DNA of 64,000 bases, taken from the NCBI GenBank assembly GCA_937926195.1, contig CALEXZ010000030.1:1-64000 (forward strand). The letters are read 5' to 3'. This DNA is from an uncultured Actinomyces sp. Lineage in GTDB: Bacteria > Actinomycetota > Actinomycetes > Actinomycetales > Actinomycetaceae. This document shows positions 30,196-38,578 of this stretch, piece after piece. Below the pieces are notes generated by a model that saw only the letters and a program-made list of their open reading frames with translations, was not told where the DNA came from and did not search any database. A program made the translations under genes and the position numbers. Each line of letters begins with the position of its first letter. Positions within the stretch are counted from its first letter, which is position 1.

Positions 30196-31443
30196 ATGGC
30201 ACGCGCAGCAGTCACCGTATCGGACCTCTCCAAGCGCTTCCGCATCTACAAGAGCCGCCACCAGTCCCTCAAGGGGGCGCTGCTCAACCGTGGGCGCGGG
30301 ACCTATGAGGACTTCTGGGCACTGAGGGACATCAGCTTCGAGATCCCCGAAGGCCGGACCTTCGGCCTGCTGGGGCACAACGGCTCCGGCAAGTCGACCC
30401 TGCTCAAGTGCATCGCGAAGATCCTCACCCCCGACTCGGGCACCATCACCTCCAGCGGCCGGATGGCGGCCATGCTCGAGGTCGGCTCCGGCTTCCACCC
30501 CGAGCTCTCCGGCCGGGAGAACATCTACCTCAACGGCGAGATCCTGGGCATGAGACGCCGGGAGATCGACGCGAAGTTCGACGACATCGTCGACTTCTCC
30601 GGCGTCGGCGAGTTCATCGACCAGCCCGTGAAGAACTACTCCTCGGGCATGTACGTGCGTCTGGGCTTCTCCGTGTCGATCCACGTCGAGCCCGAGATCC
30701 TCCTCGTCGACGAGGTCCTCGCCGTCGGGGACATGCAGTTCCAGAACCGGTGCATGAGCAAGTTCGCCGAGTTCCGTGCCGACGGGCGCACCGTCGTCGT
30801 CGTCTCCCACGGGCTGGAGCAGATGCGCACCTTCTGCGACGAGGCCGCGTGGCTCGACCACGGCCGCCTCCAGGGCGTCGGGCCGGCCGCCGGGCTCATC
30901 GACGCCTACGCCGAGAAGGCCAACGGGGCCACGCTGGTCGACGGCGGAGGCACGCGCTTCGGCTCCGGCGAGGCCCAGATCGACCGCGTCGAGATTCTCA
31001 GGGGTGACGGCAGGCCCAGCGGGCTCTTCCTCACCGGCGACGAGATGCTCATCAGGCTGCACTACCACGCCGAGGAGAGGGTCGAGCGGCCCGTCTTCGG
31101 GGTGTCGGTGGACACGAGGGACGGTGTCGTCGTGTGGGGCCTGCACGGCCTCGACGCCGGGTTCCAGCCCGAGCACATCGACCCCGGTGAGGGCAGCGTC
31201 GACGTGCGCGTCCCGCGCCTCATGCTGCGGCCGGACACCTACGTGGTGTCGGCGTCGATCCAGCCCTCCCACCTGGGCGGCGTCATCGACGCCCTGCAGA
31301 AGTCGGTCGCCTTCGATGTCATGCCCGGACCCAACCAGGAGTCCGGAGGCGTCGTGGCGCTCGGAGCCTCCTTCGAGCGGCTCCTGCCCGATCAGCCCAT
31401 GGTGGAGGTCCCCAGCCGCGCCGCCTCGCCCCGCAGGCCCTGA
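30196..31443 (+). CDS. wzt: ABC polysaccharide exporter ATP-binding protein with C-terminal carbohydrate domain
   Basis: A 415-residue ATPase. Walker A is GHNGSGKST near residue 61, the ABC signature YSSGMYVRLGFSVSI follows, and Walker B is EILLVDEVLAVGD. After residue ~250 comes a beta-rich C-terminal domain, as in Wzt proteins that recognise the non-reducing end of their glycan. This domain suggests the exported polymer carries a specific cap or terminal sugar. It lies two bases from the permease stop. The gene ends the rhamnan-type operon; the next gene converges 19 bases away. Confidence 0.92.
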   Translation: MARAAVTVSDLSKRFRIYKSRHQSLKGALLNRGRGTYEDFWALRDISFEIPEGRTFGLLGHNGSGKSTLLKCIAKILTPDSGTITSSGRMAAMLEVGSGFHPELSGRENIYLNGEILGMRRREIDAKFDDIVDFSGVGEFIDQPVKNYSSGMYVRLGFSVSIHVEPEILLVDEVLAVGDMQFQNRCMSKFAEFRADGRTVVVVSHGLEQMRTFCDEAAWLDHGRLQGVGPAAGLIDAYAEKANGATLVDGGGTRFGSGEAQIDRVEILRGDGRPSGLFLTGDEMLIRLHYHAEERVERPVFGVSVDTRDGVVVWGLHGLDAGFQPEHIDPGEGSVDVRVPRLMLRPDTYVVSASIQPSHLGGVIDALQKSVAFDVMPGPNQESGGVVALGASFERLLPDQPMVEVPSRAASPRRP

Positions 31444-31462
31444 GACCGGTGGGCCCTCGGGC

Positions 31463-32470
31463 TCAGCGGCGCGGACGCCGAGCCCGCCGGCGCACGGCAC
31501 GGGGCAGGGCCCCAAGCGCCTGGGCGCCCCCGCGCGCGACAGGACCGCGAGGCCCCGAGCGCAGCGCCCGCGCCGCCGTGCGGGCCAGGGCCGCCAGCGC
31601 CACCCGGGCCGGAGCGTGCTCGACGGCCACCAGCACCCGGTTGCGGGTGTTGACGCGCACGAACATGTCGGATCCCGTCCCCGAGGAGGCGGCGTGCTCG
31701 TGGTGGACCACGGCGCCGCGCACAAAGGCCACCTCGTAGCCGTGCTCGTGCAGGCGCCAGGACAGGTCCGTGTCCTCGTAGTACATGAACAGGTCCTCGC
31801 GCAGCCCACCCAGGCGCCGCCACACCTCGGCGCGCACCGCGCAGGCGCCCCCGCACACCCCGAAGACCTCCGCGGGGGCGTCGAGCTCCTCCAGGGGCAC
31901 GAGCCAGTCCCGGTCCTGCCCGTTGCCCGAGGCGTCGACGACGTTACCCGTGGAGTTGACGAGCACCGTGCCCTCACCGGCGGCAGCCGCCTGCTCGTCC
32001 ACGCGCGCCCAGCGGGCGCCGTCCGCACGCACGAGGGCCTCCTCCTGGGCCGTGGCGCGCCGCCACCGGCCCGCCAGCAGCATGAGGGCCGTCGTCGCCC
32101 CCAGCCGCGGACGTGAGCCGTCGAGGGGGCCGACCAGGGCGTCGAGGAAACCGGCCTCGGCGACGGCGTCGTTGTTGAGCAGGACGAGGACCTCCTGCGT
32201 CATGCCGGCGGCCCCGGCGTTGACACCCGCCCCGAAGCCCAGGTTCTCGCGCGTCTCGATGACGTCGAGCCCCGCCTCGCGCAGCCGCTCGGCCGACCCG
32301 TCGCCGGAGGCGTTGTCCACGACGACGAGCCGGTCGCCCTCGGCCAGCTGCACCTGCACGGACCGGGCCGCCCGCAGCGTGAGGTCCGCCCGCCGCCAGT
32401 TGACGAGGACGACCCGGGCGCTCGGCCGGCTCTGGCCGCTCGGGTGGCTCGGCCGGCTCTGGCCGCTCAC
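31463..32470 (-). CDS. Glycosyltransferase family 2, rhamnosyltransferase-like
   Basis: A 335-residue GT-A enzyme. VVLVNWRRADLTLRAARS opens the fold, VVDNASGDGS and NLGFGAGVNAG bind the nucleotide, LLNNDA is the metal-binding acidic motif, and DLFMYYEDTDLSWRLHEHG is the catalytic block of WbbL/rhamnosyltransferase-type GT2 enzymes. The first ~17 residues repeat GQSRPS and are poorly conserved. GTG at 32470 overlaps the upstream glycosyltransferase stop by four bases. It may add rhamnose at the linkage or chain start. Confidence 0.83.
   Translation of the reverse strand: MSGQSRPSHPSGQSRPSARVVLVNWRRADLTLRAARSVQVQLAEGDRLVVVDNASGDGSAERLREAGLDVIETRENLGFGAGVNAGAAGMTQEVLVLLNNDAVAEAGFLDALVGPLDGSRPRLGATTALMLLAGRWRRATAQEEALVRADGARWARVDEQAAAAGEGTVLVNSTGNVVDASGNGQDRDWLVPLEELDAPAEVFGVCGGACAVRAEVWRRLGGLREDLFMYYEDTDLSWRLHEHGYEVAFVRGAVVHHEHAASSGTGSDMFVRVNTRNRVLVAVEHAPARVALAALARTAARALRSGPRGPVARGGAQALGALPRAVRRRARRPRR
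32421..32468 (-). repeat. 21-base direct repeat at a gene start
   Basis: The 21-base sequence beginning CTCGGCCGGCTCTGGCCGCT is present at 32421-32441 and exactly again at 32448-32468. It encodes the repeated SGQSRPS residues at the GT2 N-terminus and overlaps its start codon. It probably reflects slippage. Confidence 0.8.
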
Positions 32471-33609
32471 CGGGCGTCCTCGGCCAGGCTCCGGTAGAGC
32501 TCCTCGTGGGCCTGGGCGCAGGCCTGCCAGGTGAAGGCAGCGGCGCGCTCCAGGCCCGCGGCGCGCAGCTCGTCGTGCGCGGGCCCGACGGCGCGGGCCA
32601 GCTGACGGGCGATCTCCGCCGCCGACGTCGGGCGCGCCAGCAGCCCGGCCTCGCCGCAGACCTCCTCCATGCAGGTCCCCCGGCTGGTGACCACCGGGGT
32701 GCCGTAGGCCATGGCCTCGAGCACGGGCAGCCCGAAGCCCTCCCAGTGCGAGGGGAAGCAGAAGGCCCGGGCGCCCGCGTAGGCGGCGGCGAGGTCGGCC
32801 TCGGGCAGGTGGCCGGTGACGTGCACGCGCTCGCCGAGCTCGTCGAGCACCCGCCGCTCCTCGGCGTCGTCCCCCCAGCCCTGCGGGCCGACAAGGACGA
32901 GGTCGAGACCCGGGTCGTCGTCGGCCAGCAGGCTAAAGGCCTGCAGGAGCGTCGCCAGGTTCTTGCGCGGCTCACGCGTGCCCGTCCACAGGACGTAGTC
33001 GCCGTCCAGGCCGTGCTCGGCCCGGAATGCCGCCACCTGCGCCTCACTGACCGGCAGCGTGCGCACGCCGTGGGGCACGACCTCGATCCGTCGGGCGTCG
33101 ATCCCGGCGGCCACGCAGTCGTCGGCCGTCGCCTGGGAGGGGGTGATGACGACGTCGGCCTCGGCGATGGTGCGCTCCAGGCAGCGCAGGAAGAAGGCGT
33201 TGCCCCGCCGCGTGAAGTGGTCGGGCGAGCGTAGGAAGGCGAGGTCGTGGACGGTGACCGCCAGCGGCAGGCGCGTGCCGGGCACGGCCCAGGTGGTGGC
33301 GTGAACCACCTCGGCACCGGGCAGCACCGACTCGGCGCGCGGGCGCCGCAGCAGGTTCCAGGACTCGTACAGGGCCGGGCGGGGCAGGCGCGTGCTGAGC
33401 ACCCGCATGGAGGACGGCAGCCCCACCTCGGTGGGGGAGGGGCCGGAGGCGTGGGCGGCCGCCAGCCCGACGACGCGGCAGCCGCGCTCGCGCAGCGCCC
33501 GGGCGAGCTCGATGACGTACGTTCCCGAGCCTCCCGGCACCGGCTGCCACAGCTGCTCGACGACCATGGCGACCCGCGGGCCCTGCGCTGACCTGTCCTC
33601 ACTCGTCAT
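32467..33609 (-). CDS. Glycosyltransferase family 4
   Basis: A 380-residue GT-B glycosyltransferase. The acceptor half has EQLWQPVPGGSGTYVIELAR and a glycine-rich loop. The donor half has LWTGTREPRKNLATLLQAF and SHWEGFGLPVLEAMAYGTPV, the canonical GT4 motif with two glutamates. ATG at 33609 is set six bases after a TATTCT box on the minus strand, pointing to a leaderless transcript; the longer upstream frame has no protein-like content. It is coupled to the GT2 gene by a four-base overlap and divergent from the GT4 gene at 33673. Confidence 0.87.
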   Translation of the reverse strand: MTSEDRSAQGPRVAMVVEQLWQPVPGGSGTYVIELARALRERGCRVVGLAAAHASGPSPTEVGLPSSMRVLSTRLPRPALYESWNLLRRPRAESVLPGAEVVHATTWAVPGTRLPLAVTVHDLAFLRSPDHFTRRGNAFFLRCLERTIAEADVVITPSQATADDCVAAGIDARRIEVVPHGVRTLPVSEAQVAAFRAEHGLDGDYVLWTGTREPRKNLATLLQAFSLLADDDPGLDLVLVGPQGWGDDAEERRVLDELGERVHVTGHLPEADLAAAYAGARAFCFPSHWEGFGLPVLEAMAYGTPVVTSRGTCMEEVCGEAGLLARPTSAAEIARQLARAVGPAHDELRAAGLERAAAFTWQACAQAHEELYRSLAEDAR

Positions 33610-33672
33610 GAGGCGAGAATACGGGAGCGTCTGCGGCCCCGTGGGGGACCTGGACCCCTGTAGCCTGCGGCC
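33610..33672. promoter_or_regulatory. Divergent leaderless promoter pair
   Basis: Between two divergent glycosyltransferase genes, TATTCT on the minus strand (33621-33616) lies six bases before ATG 33609, and TAGCCT on the plus strand (33661-33666) lies six bases before ATG 33673. The symmetry and identical spacing argue that both genes start transcription at the initiation codon. Confidence 0.55.
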
Positions 33673-34809
33673 ATGAAGGTCCTCCTTGACGCCACGGCGA
33701 TCCCTGCGAACCTCGGCGGCGTGGGCCGCTACGTCGACGACCTCGTGCCCGAGCTTCTCGACTGCGGGGTGCGTCTGGCGATGGCCGTGCAGGAGCGCGA
33801 CGTCGAGCACTTCCGCACCAAGGTGCCCCGCGCCCGGCTCTTTCCCGTGCCCGCGCGCATGACGAACCGGGGGGCGCGCCTGGCCTGGGAGCAGACGGGC
33901 CTGCCGGCCCTCATCCGCCGCCTGCGCCCGGACGTCCTGCACTCCCCGCACTACACCTACCCGGCGGCGCACCGCGTGCCCGTCGTCGTCACGCTCCACG
34001 ACGCCACCTTCTTCTCCCACCCCCAGGCGCACACCCGTCTCAAGCAGGTCTTCTTCACCCGGGCCATCCGGCGCGCCGTGCGCGGCGCGGACGCCCTCGT
34101 CGTGCCCTCGGCCGCCACCAGGGACGAGACCCTGCGCTTCGCGGGCGGCGACGCCTCACGGTTCCACGTCGCCTACCACGGCGTGGACACCTCGGTCTTC
34201 CACCCCGTCGACGACGCCGAGCGCGAGCGGGTCGCTGCCTCCCTCGGGCTGTCGGGCCGGCGCTACATCGGCTTCCTGGGCACCTTGGAGCCGCGCAAGA
34301 ACGTGCCCGCCCTCATCGAGGGCTGGGTGCAGGCCTTCCACGACGACGACGAGCCCCCCGTCCTCGTGCTGGCCGGGGGCAAGGGCTGGGACGAGGGCAT
34401 CGAGCCCGCGCTCGCCGAGGTCCCGGTCCACATGACGGTGCTGCGCCCCGGCTACCTGCCCCTGGAGGACCTGCCCGGCTTCCTGTCGGGCTGCGAGGTC
34501 CTGGCCTACCCCTCGATCGCCGAGGGCTTCGGCCTGCCGGTGCTGGAGGCGATGGCCTGCGGAGCGGCCGTCCTGACGACCCGTGAGACGAGCCTGCCCG
34601 AGGTCGGCGGTGACGCCGTCGCCTACTGCGGGCTGGACGCGCAGGCGATCTGCCGCGCCCTCGTCGAGCTCGACGCGGACCCCGCGCGCCGCGCGGCCCT
34701 CGGTGCCGCGGCGCAGGAGCGTGCCCTGAGCGAGCAGTTCACGTGGCGGGCCTCGGCGCGCTCGCACCTCAAGGCCTATGAGGCCGCCCTGGCGGCCCAC
34801 CGGTCCTGA
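33673..34809 (+). CDS. Glycosyltransferase family 4 (mannosyltransferase-like)
   Basis: A 378-residue GT-B enzyme. LLDATAIPANLGGVGRYVDDL opens the acceptor half, with a glycine-rich loop typical of GT4. VTLHDATFFSHP and VAYHGVDTSVFHP follow, then FLGTLEPRKNVPALIEGW and YPSIAEGFGLPVLEAMACG carry the donor-binding glutamates. The closest remembered families are WbpY/WbaZ-type mannosyltransferases; ManA at 50813 would supply mannose donors. It lies six bases after TAGCCT. Confidence 0.87.
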   Translation: MKVLLDATAIPANLGGVGRYVDDLVPELLDCGVRLAMAVQERDVEHFRTKVPRARLFPVPARMTNRGARLAWEQTGLPALIRRLRPDVLHSPHYTYPAAHRVPVVVTLHDATFFSHPQAHTRLKQVFFTRAIRRAVRGADALVVPSAATRDETLRFAGGDASRFHVAYHGVDTSVFHPVDDAERERVAASLGLSGRRYIGFLGTLEPRKNVPALIEGWVQAFHDDDEPPVLVLAGGKGWDEGIEPALAEVPVHMTVLRPGYLPLEDLPGFLSGCEVLAYPSIAEGFGLPVLEAMACGAAVLTTRETSLPEVGGDAVAYCGLDAQAICRALVELDADPARRAALGAAAQERALSEQFTWRASARSHLKAYEAALAAHRS

Positions 34810-34978
34810 GCGCCGTGAGGCGCTCCACGGCGGGAGCGTGCGGCCGCCTCGGTATGATCCCGTGAGGATCTAGGCGCTCGGCGGGCGGCTGCCGTGCCGG
34901 GCTCGGCCTGACCTGACCGGCGGTGGCGTGCCGTCCCGACTGGGGCGGACGAGCGGCTAGGTGAGAGGGGACGGGTAC

Positions 34979-36391
34979 ATGAGGGTGACAGCGCAAGCCA
35001 CCGGTCGTCGGGCGCCTGGCGCAGGGCTCGGCGGGGTGCTCAGCGGGGCGCGAGCGCGCTGGGGCGCGCTGTCGGCGCTCTACGCGCTCGTGGCCGCGGT
35101 GCTGACGGTCCGGTTCATGGCCCTCCACTCCGCCCTGTCGCCGATCGACGAGTTCACCTACGTGGACGCTGTCGACAAGGCGCGCCGGGGCGTCGTCGTC
35201 GTCAACGGCCTCAAGACGGACCAGTACGCCCGCCAGCTCGCCGCCTGCCGAGGCGTGGGGACCGCCCCTGAGACGGTCATCTACCAGGGGACCTGCGGGC
35301 CGCACATCCCGGACGCGCAGACCTTCGTCAACGGCTTCACCCCGGGTGACGTGCACTCCCCGGTCTACTACTTCCTCACCTCGTGGCTGTCGTGGCCGCT
35401 GGAGAAGCTGTTCGGCGTCGAGCTCCTCACGGCCGGCAGGCTCACGAGCCTCGTGTGGCTGTGGGCCGGGATGATCGCCTGCGGCGTGCTCGTGCGCCGG
35501 CTGGGAGCGCGCTGGTCCCTCGTCGCGGCGCTGCCCTGCCTCGTGGTCGCCATGCCCGTCTTCCGGGGGACGAACGCCTACATCACGCCCGACGCCCTCA
35601 ACCTCCTGGCCGGCTCCCTCATCGCCCTGGCGGCGTACCTGTACGCCCGCGGCGAGGCCGGGCCGCTTCCCCTGGTCGTCCTCGGCGCCGTCTTCGGCAC
35701 CGTCAAGCTCCAGAACGTCTTCGCCGTCGCCGCGGCGGCGCTGTTCCTCGTCATCTACCACGTCGTCGGGGCCTGGAGCGGGGCCAGGTCCGGGACTGAG
35801 CCCCGCACGCGAGGCGTGCCCGATCTGGCGGGGCGGTCCTGGCCCGCGGCCGTGGCGCGCCTCGGCGGTGTCCTTCTCGTGCCCCTGGTCTTCTCCGTCG
35901 CCTGGCTGGCCGCGCGCCCCTACCTGGGGCACAACGACCCGACGCGCCCGACCCTCGACCCGCCGCCCTCGGGCTCCGTCACGCAGTACCTGTACTCCCT
36001 GGACGACGCCCTCATGGGCGTGTTCGCGGGGATCGACGGCGGCACCGGGGCAGCGGCCCCGTGGTCGGTGTTCCCCTCGTTCCTCCTGTGGGGCGTGCTC
36101 GCCGCCATCATCGCCACGGCGATGTTCGACGTCCCCACGACGACGCTGGGCCGGTGCCAGGCGTGGGCGGTCCTCGTGTCCTTCGTGTGCATCGGCCCGG
36201 CGATGCAGATGATGTTCGCGGTGGTCTTCCACGCCGCCGTCATCGTGCTTCCCCGCTACGTCATGGTGCTCATTCCCATGATGCTCATCCCCACCGTGGA
36301 GCGCTGCCAGGGCGCCGCCGCGCGCAGGACCCTCGTGCTGCTCGCGGCGGCGAGCGTCGCCTACGGGGTCCTGTTCCCGCTCACCCGCTGA
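34979..36391 (+). CDS. Polytopic membrane protein, GT-C/DUF2142-like
   Basis: A 470-residue membrane protein with about ten hydrophobic segments. The first external loop begins SPIDEFTYVDAVDKARRG, an acidic motif in the place expected for GT-C glycosyltransferases, and the layout recalls DUF2142 proteins. ATG at 34979 follows GAGAGGGGACG. A TATGAT box at 34853-34858 would give a leader of about 110 bases. Its last 11 bases overlap tail-to-tail with the flippase gene on the other strand. A lipid-sugar-dependent transfer step is the likely role. Confidence 0.65.
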   Translation: MRVTAQATGRRAPGAGLGGVLSGARARWGALSALYALVAAVLTVRFMALHSALSPIDEFTYVDAVDKARRGVVVVNGLKTDQYARQLAACRGVGTAPETVIYQGTCGPHIPDAQTFVNGFTPGDVHSPVYYFLTSWLSWPLEKLFGVELLTAGRLTSLVWLWAGMIACGVLVRRLGARWSLVAALPCLVVAMPVFRGTNAYITPDALNLLAGSLIALAAYLYARGEAGPLPLVVLGAVFGTVKLQNVFAVAAAALFLVIYHVVGAWSGARSGTEPRTRGVPDLAGRSWPAAVARLGGVLLVPLVFSVAWLAARPYLGHNDPTRPTLDPPPSGSVTQYLYSLDDALMGVFAGIDGGTGAAAPWSVFPSFLLWGVLAAIIATAMFDVPTTTLGRCQAWAVLVSFVCIGPAMQMMFAVVFHAAVIVLPRYVMVLIPMMLIPTVERCQGAAARRTLVLLAAASVAYGVLFPLTR

Positions 36392-37634
36392 CCCGCTGGC
36401 GCCCCGCCAGGGCGAGGAAGGTCAGGAACAGCGCCGTCGCCGCGCTCATCGCGACGAGGTAGGCCCAGGAGGCCCCCAGCAGCCCCCAGCGGGGCACGAG
36501 GACGACGGCGCACACCGACATGACCGCGGCGGCACCGACGTAGCCGACGAGGACGAGGTTCTGGCGACGCATCGTCGTCAGCGCGTAGTAGAGGATGACG
36601 GACACGGCGTTCATCGCGCCCCCGGCGACCAGGACCAGCAGCTCGACGAGCAGGTGGGAGACGTCCTTGCCGTAGACGAGCTGGAGGATCTGGGGTCCCG
36701 CGACGGCCGAGACCGCTGCGACGGCGACGAAGGCCAGGCCGCAGACCACCGCCCCCCGCTTGATGATCGCCCGGAAGCCGCTCCGGTCCCCACCGGCCCA
36801 GCACGTGGCCATCGTCGTGAGTACCGGCCTAAAGACCATGAGCGACAGCAGGTTGATGACCATCGCCGGCATGAAGATGATCGCGAAGTAGCCCTGCGCC
36901 GTCGCGTCGAGGAAGTGGTCGATGGCGAAGCGCGGGGCGTTGGCGAGGTACATCGAGATGAAGGCGGACAGGAAGAGCGGCAGGCAGGACACCAGCAGGC
37001 GGCGGATGCCCTGGGCCGTCCACCGCGGGCGCACGCTGAACAGGCCGCGCGCCGGCGGCAGGTAGAGCACCGCCGTCGCCAGGACCGAGCACGCCAGGGC
37101 CACCGCGGCCGAGACCGCCAGGCCCCCGGTGAGGGCGAGCGCGGCACTGAAGACGACGGTCGTGCCCAGGGACCTGAGGAAGCAGGCCCGGGCACCCAGG
37201 TCGAGACGGCCGTTGCGCTGGAACTCGCAGACGAAGACGTCCTCGAAGGCGTCCAGCGCCCGCAGCGCGGCGACGAGGAAGACGGCCACCGCCACTGCGC
37301 CGGTGGAGCCGGTGACCCAGGCGTAGCCGGCGATGCCCAGGAGCATGAGCGCCACCGTCACCACACGTGTCGACAGGTACGAGCCGAAGGGGACGTCCCG
37401 GGTGACGTCAGTCACGTGGAAGGTGCGTACCTCGTACATCCCCAGCGTCTGGAACTGCTGGCCGACGGCGAAGGCGAGCGAGAAGGTGCCTCCCGCCTCC
37501 AGGCCGGCCAGGCGCGTGACGACGAGGAGCAGGATGACGGTCGACAGCGACACCATGAGGGAGGAGGCGGTGTTCCACAGGTAGTCACTGCCTGCCCGGT
37601 GCTCGCCGGAACGGTCGCGCGAATCAGACGTCAT
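36381..37634 (-). CDS. Polysaccharide flippase, TacF/Wzx-like
   Basis: A 417-residue membrane protein with about 12 to 14 hydrophobic helices, of the polysaccharide-transport (MATE-like) superfamily. It opens with YLWNTASSLMVSLSTVILLL and has the glycine- and proline-poor helical pattern of Wzx flippases. ATG at 37634 overlaps the licD stop by 11 bases, so the two are coupled. In pneumococcus the teichoic-acid flippase TacF is likewise adjacent to licD genes and selects choline-decorated units. A role in flipping phosphorylcholine-modified repeats is inferred from this arrangement. Confidence 0.78.
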   Translation of the reverse strand: MTSDSRDRSGEHRAGSDYLWNTASSLMVSLSTVILLLVVTRLAGLEAGGTFSLAFAVGQQFQTLGMYEVRTFHVTDVTRDVPFGSYLSTRVVTVALMLLGIAGYAWVTGSTGAVAVAVFLVAALRALDAFEDVFVCEFQRNGRLDLGARACFLRSLGTTVVFSAALALTGGLAVSAAVALACSVLATAVLYLPPARGLFSVRPRWTAQGIRRLLVSCLPLFLSAFISMYLANAPRFAIDHFLDATAQGYFAIIFMPAMVINLLSLMVFRPVLTTMATCWAGGDRSGFRAIIKRGAVVCGLAFVAVAAVSAVAGPQILQLVYGKDVSHLLVELLVLVAGGAMNAVSVILYYALTTMRRQNLVLVGYVGAAAVMSVCAVVLVPRWGLLGASWAYLVAMSAATALFLTFLALAGRQRVSG

Positions 37635-38487
37635 AGGGCCCGAAGTCGATCTCAAGGGGCTTGTGGTTGCGGCGCTCGTCCTTGGGCGGCAGCTGCATGT
37701 AGTCACCGTAGGTGCGCCGCATCATGGCGTCGTAGCCGGGGGCCATCTGCACCACCGCGTCCTCGAAACGGGTGTCGACGGGCGGCTGGATCTCCGCCAG
37801 GGAGACGATCCAGCGCTGGGGGTCGCGCATCGAGAAGTCGGTGTACCGGCCGGTCGGTGTGCCCTCGTGCCTGCGGGCCGCGGCGTCGAAGCGCGCCTGC
37901 AGGCGCCGGGGCGTCACCCGCAGGAGCCTGAGGGTCCAGTACGCCGCACCCGTCGCGGTGTGGATGAGCAGGCGCTTGAGCCCGTGCGTGTTGATGAGCA
38001 TCGGCGTGGGGGTGCCGGTGAGGTAGAGCAGCCGGCCCCACAGCCAGGTGGCGCGGCTCTGTGCACGGAAGGCCCGCTCGTCGTCGGGCACCGTGTCCAG
38101 AGGCAGGACGTCGAGGCAGATCGGCATCCGGTAGGCCGCGCTCTTGGCGAACTCCGGCACGAAGAGGGTCCCGGCCAGCCCGAGCTTGGTGAACATGTAC
38201 GGGTACTCGGGGCGCGTGCGCGTGTTGTCGAAGCGGTACTCCTCACCCATGAGCGCGGGGGCCTCGCGCAGGAAGCGCTCGTAGTCCTCGCGCGTCATGA
38301 GCACGTCGACGTCGTCGTCCCACGGGATGAAGCCCGTGTGGCGCACCGCCCCGATCATCGTGCCCCCGTACACCGAGTAGGAGATCCCCAGGGTGCGGCA
38401 GGTGCTGTCGAGGTCCTTGAGCATCTTGAGCAGGAGCACGTGAACGCGGGCGAGGAGCTCGGGGTCGTCGACGGCGTCTGCGGGCAT
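37624..38487 (-). CDS. licD: LicD family phosphorylcholine transferase
   Basis: A 287-residue cytosolic protein that would move phosphorylcholine from CDP-choline to a sugar of a lipid-linked glycan. The family hallmark is strong: ISYSVYGGTMIGAVRHTGF then IPWDDDVDV, with Asp57-Asp59 and Asp61 as the likely metal and catalytic residues. CLDVLPLDTVPDD is also typical. ATG at 38487 follows AAGGA. It lies 91 bases from licB, behind a strong hairpin, with its own TATATT -10 candidate. Some LicD proteins move other phospho-groups, but the neighbouring licCA and licB support choline. Confidence 0.92.
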   Translation of the reverse strand: MPADAVDDPELLARVHVLLLKMLKDLDSTCRTLGISYSVYGGTMIGAVRHTGFIPWDDDVDVLMTREDYERFLREAPALMGEEYRFDNTRTRPEYPYMFTKLGLAGTLFVPEFAKSAAYRMPICLDVLPLDTVPDDERAFRAQSRATWLWGRLLYLTGTPTPMLINTHGLKRLLIHTATGAAYWTLRLLRVTPRRLQARFDAAARRHEGTPTGRYTDFSMRDPQRWIVSLAEIQPPVDTRFEDAVVQMAPGYDAMMRRTYGDYMQLPPKDERRNHKPLEIDFGPYDV

Positions 38488-38522
38488 CTGGGTGTCCTTC
38501 TGTCAGGAGTGGTGTGCGAAGA

Positions 38523-38528
38523 AATATA
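38523..38528 (-). promoter_or_regulatory. -10 box for licD-flippase unit
   Basis: TATATT on the minus strand lies 35 bases before the licD ATG and just beyond the licB hairpin, in the only AT-rich stretch here. No consensus -35 is visible since that region is the hairpin stem. It would give licD and the flippase independent expression. Confidence 0.42.
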
Positions 38529-38539
38529 GCCGTGACGGG

Positions 38540-38576
38540 GGCCGGGGGCTGCACCGGGCCGGTGCAGCCCCCGGCC
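38540..38576 (-). terminator. Perfect hairpin after licB
   Basis: A perfect 16-base stem, GGCCGGGGGCTGCACC (38540-38555) with its complement (38561-38576), closes a five-base loop. It starts two bases past the licB stop. Downstream on the minus strand the sequence turns T-rich (TATATTTCTTC). It probably ends the licCA-licB transcript. Confidence 0.82.
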
Positions 38577-38578
38577 GG

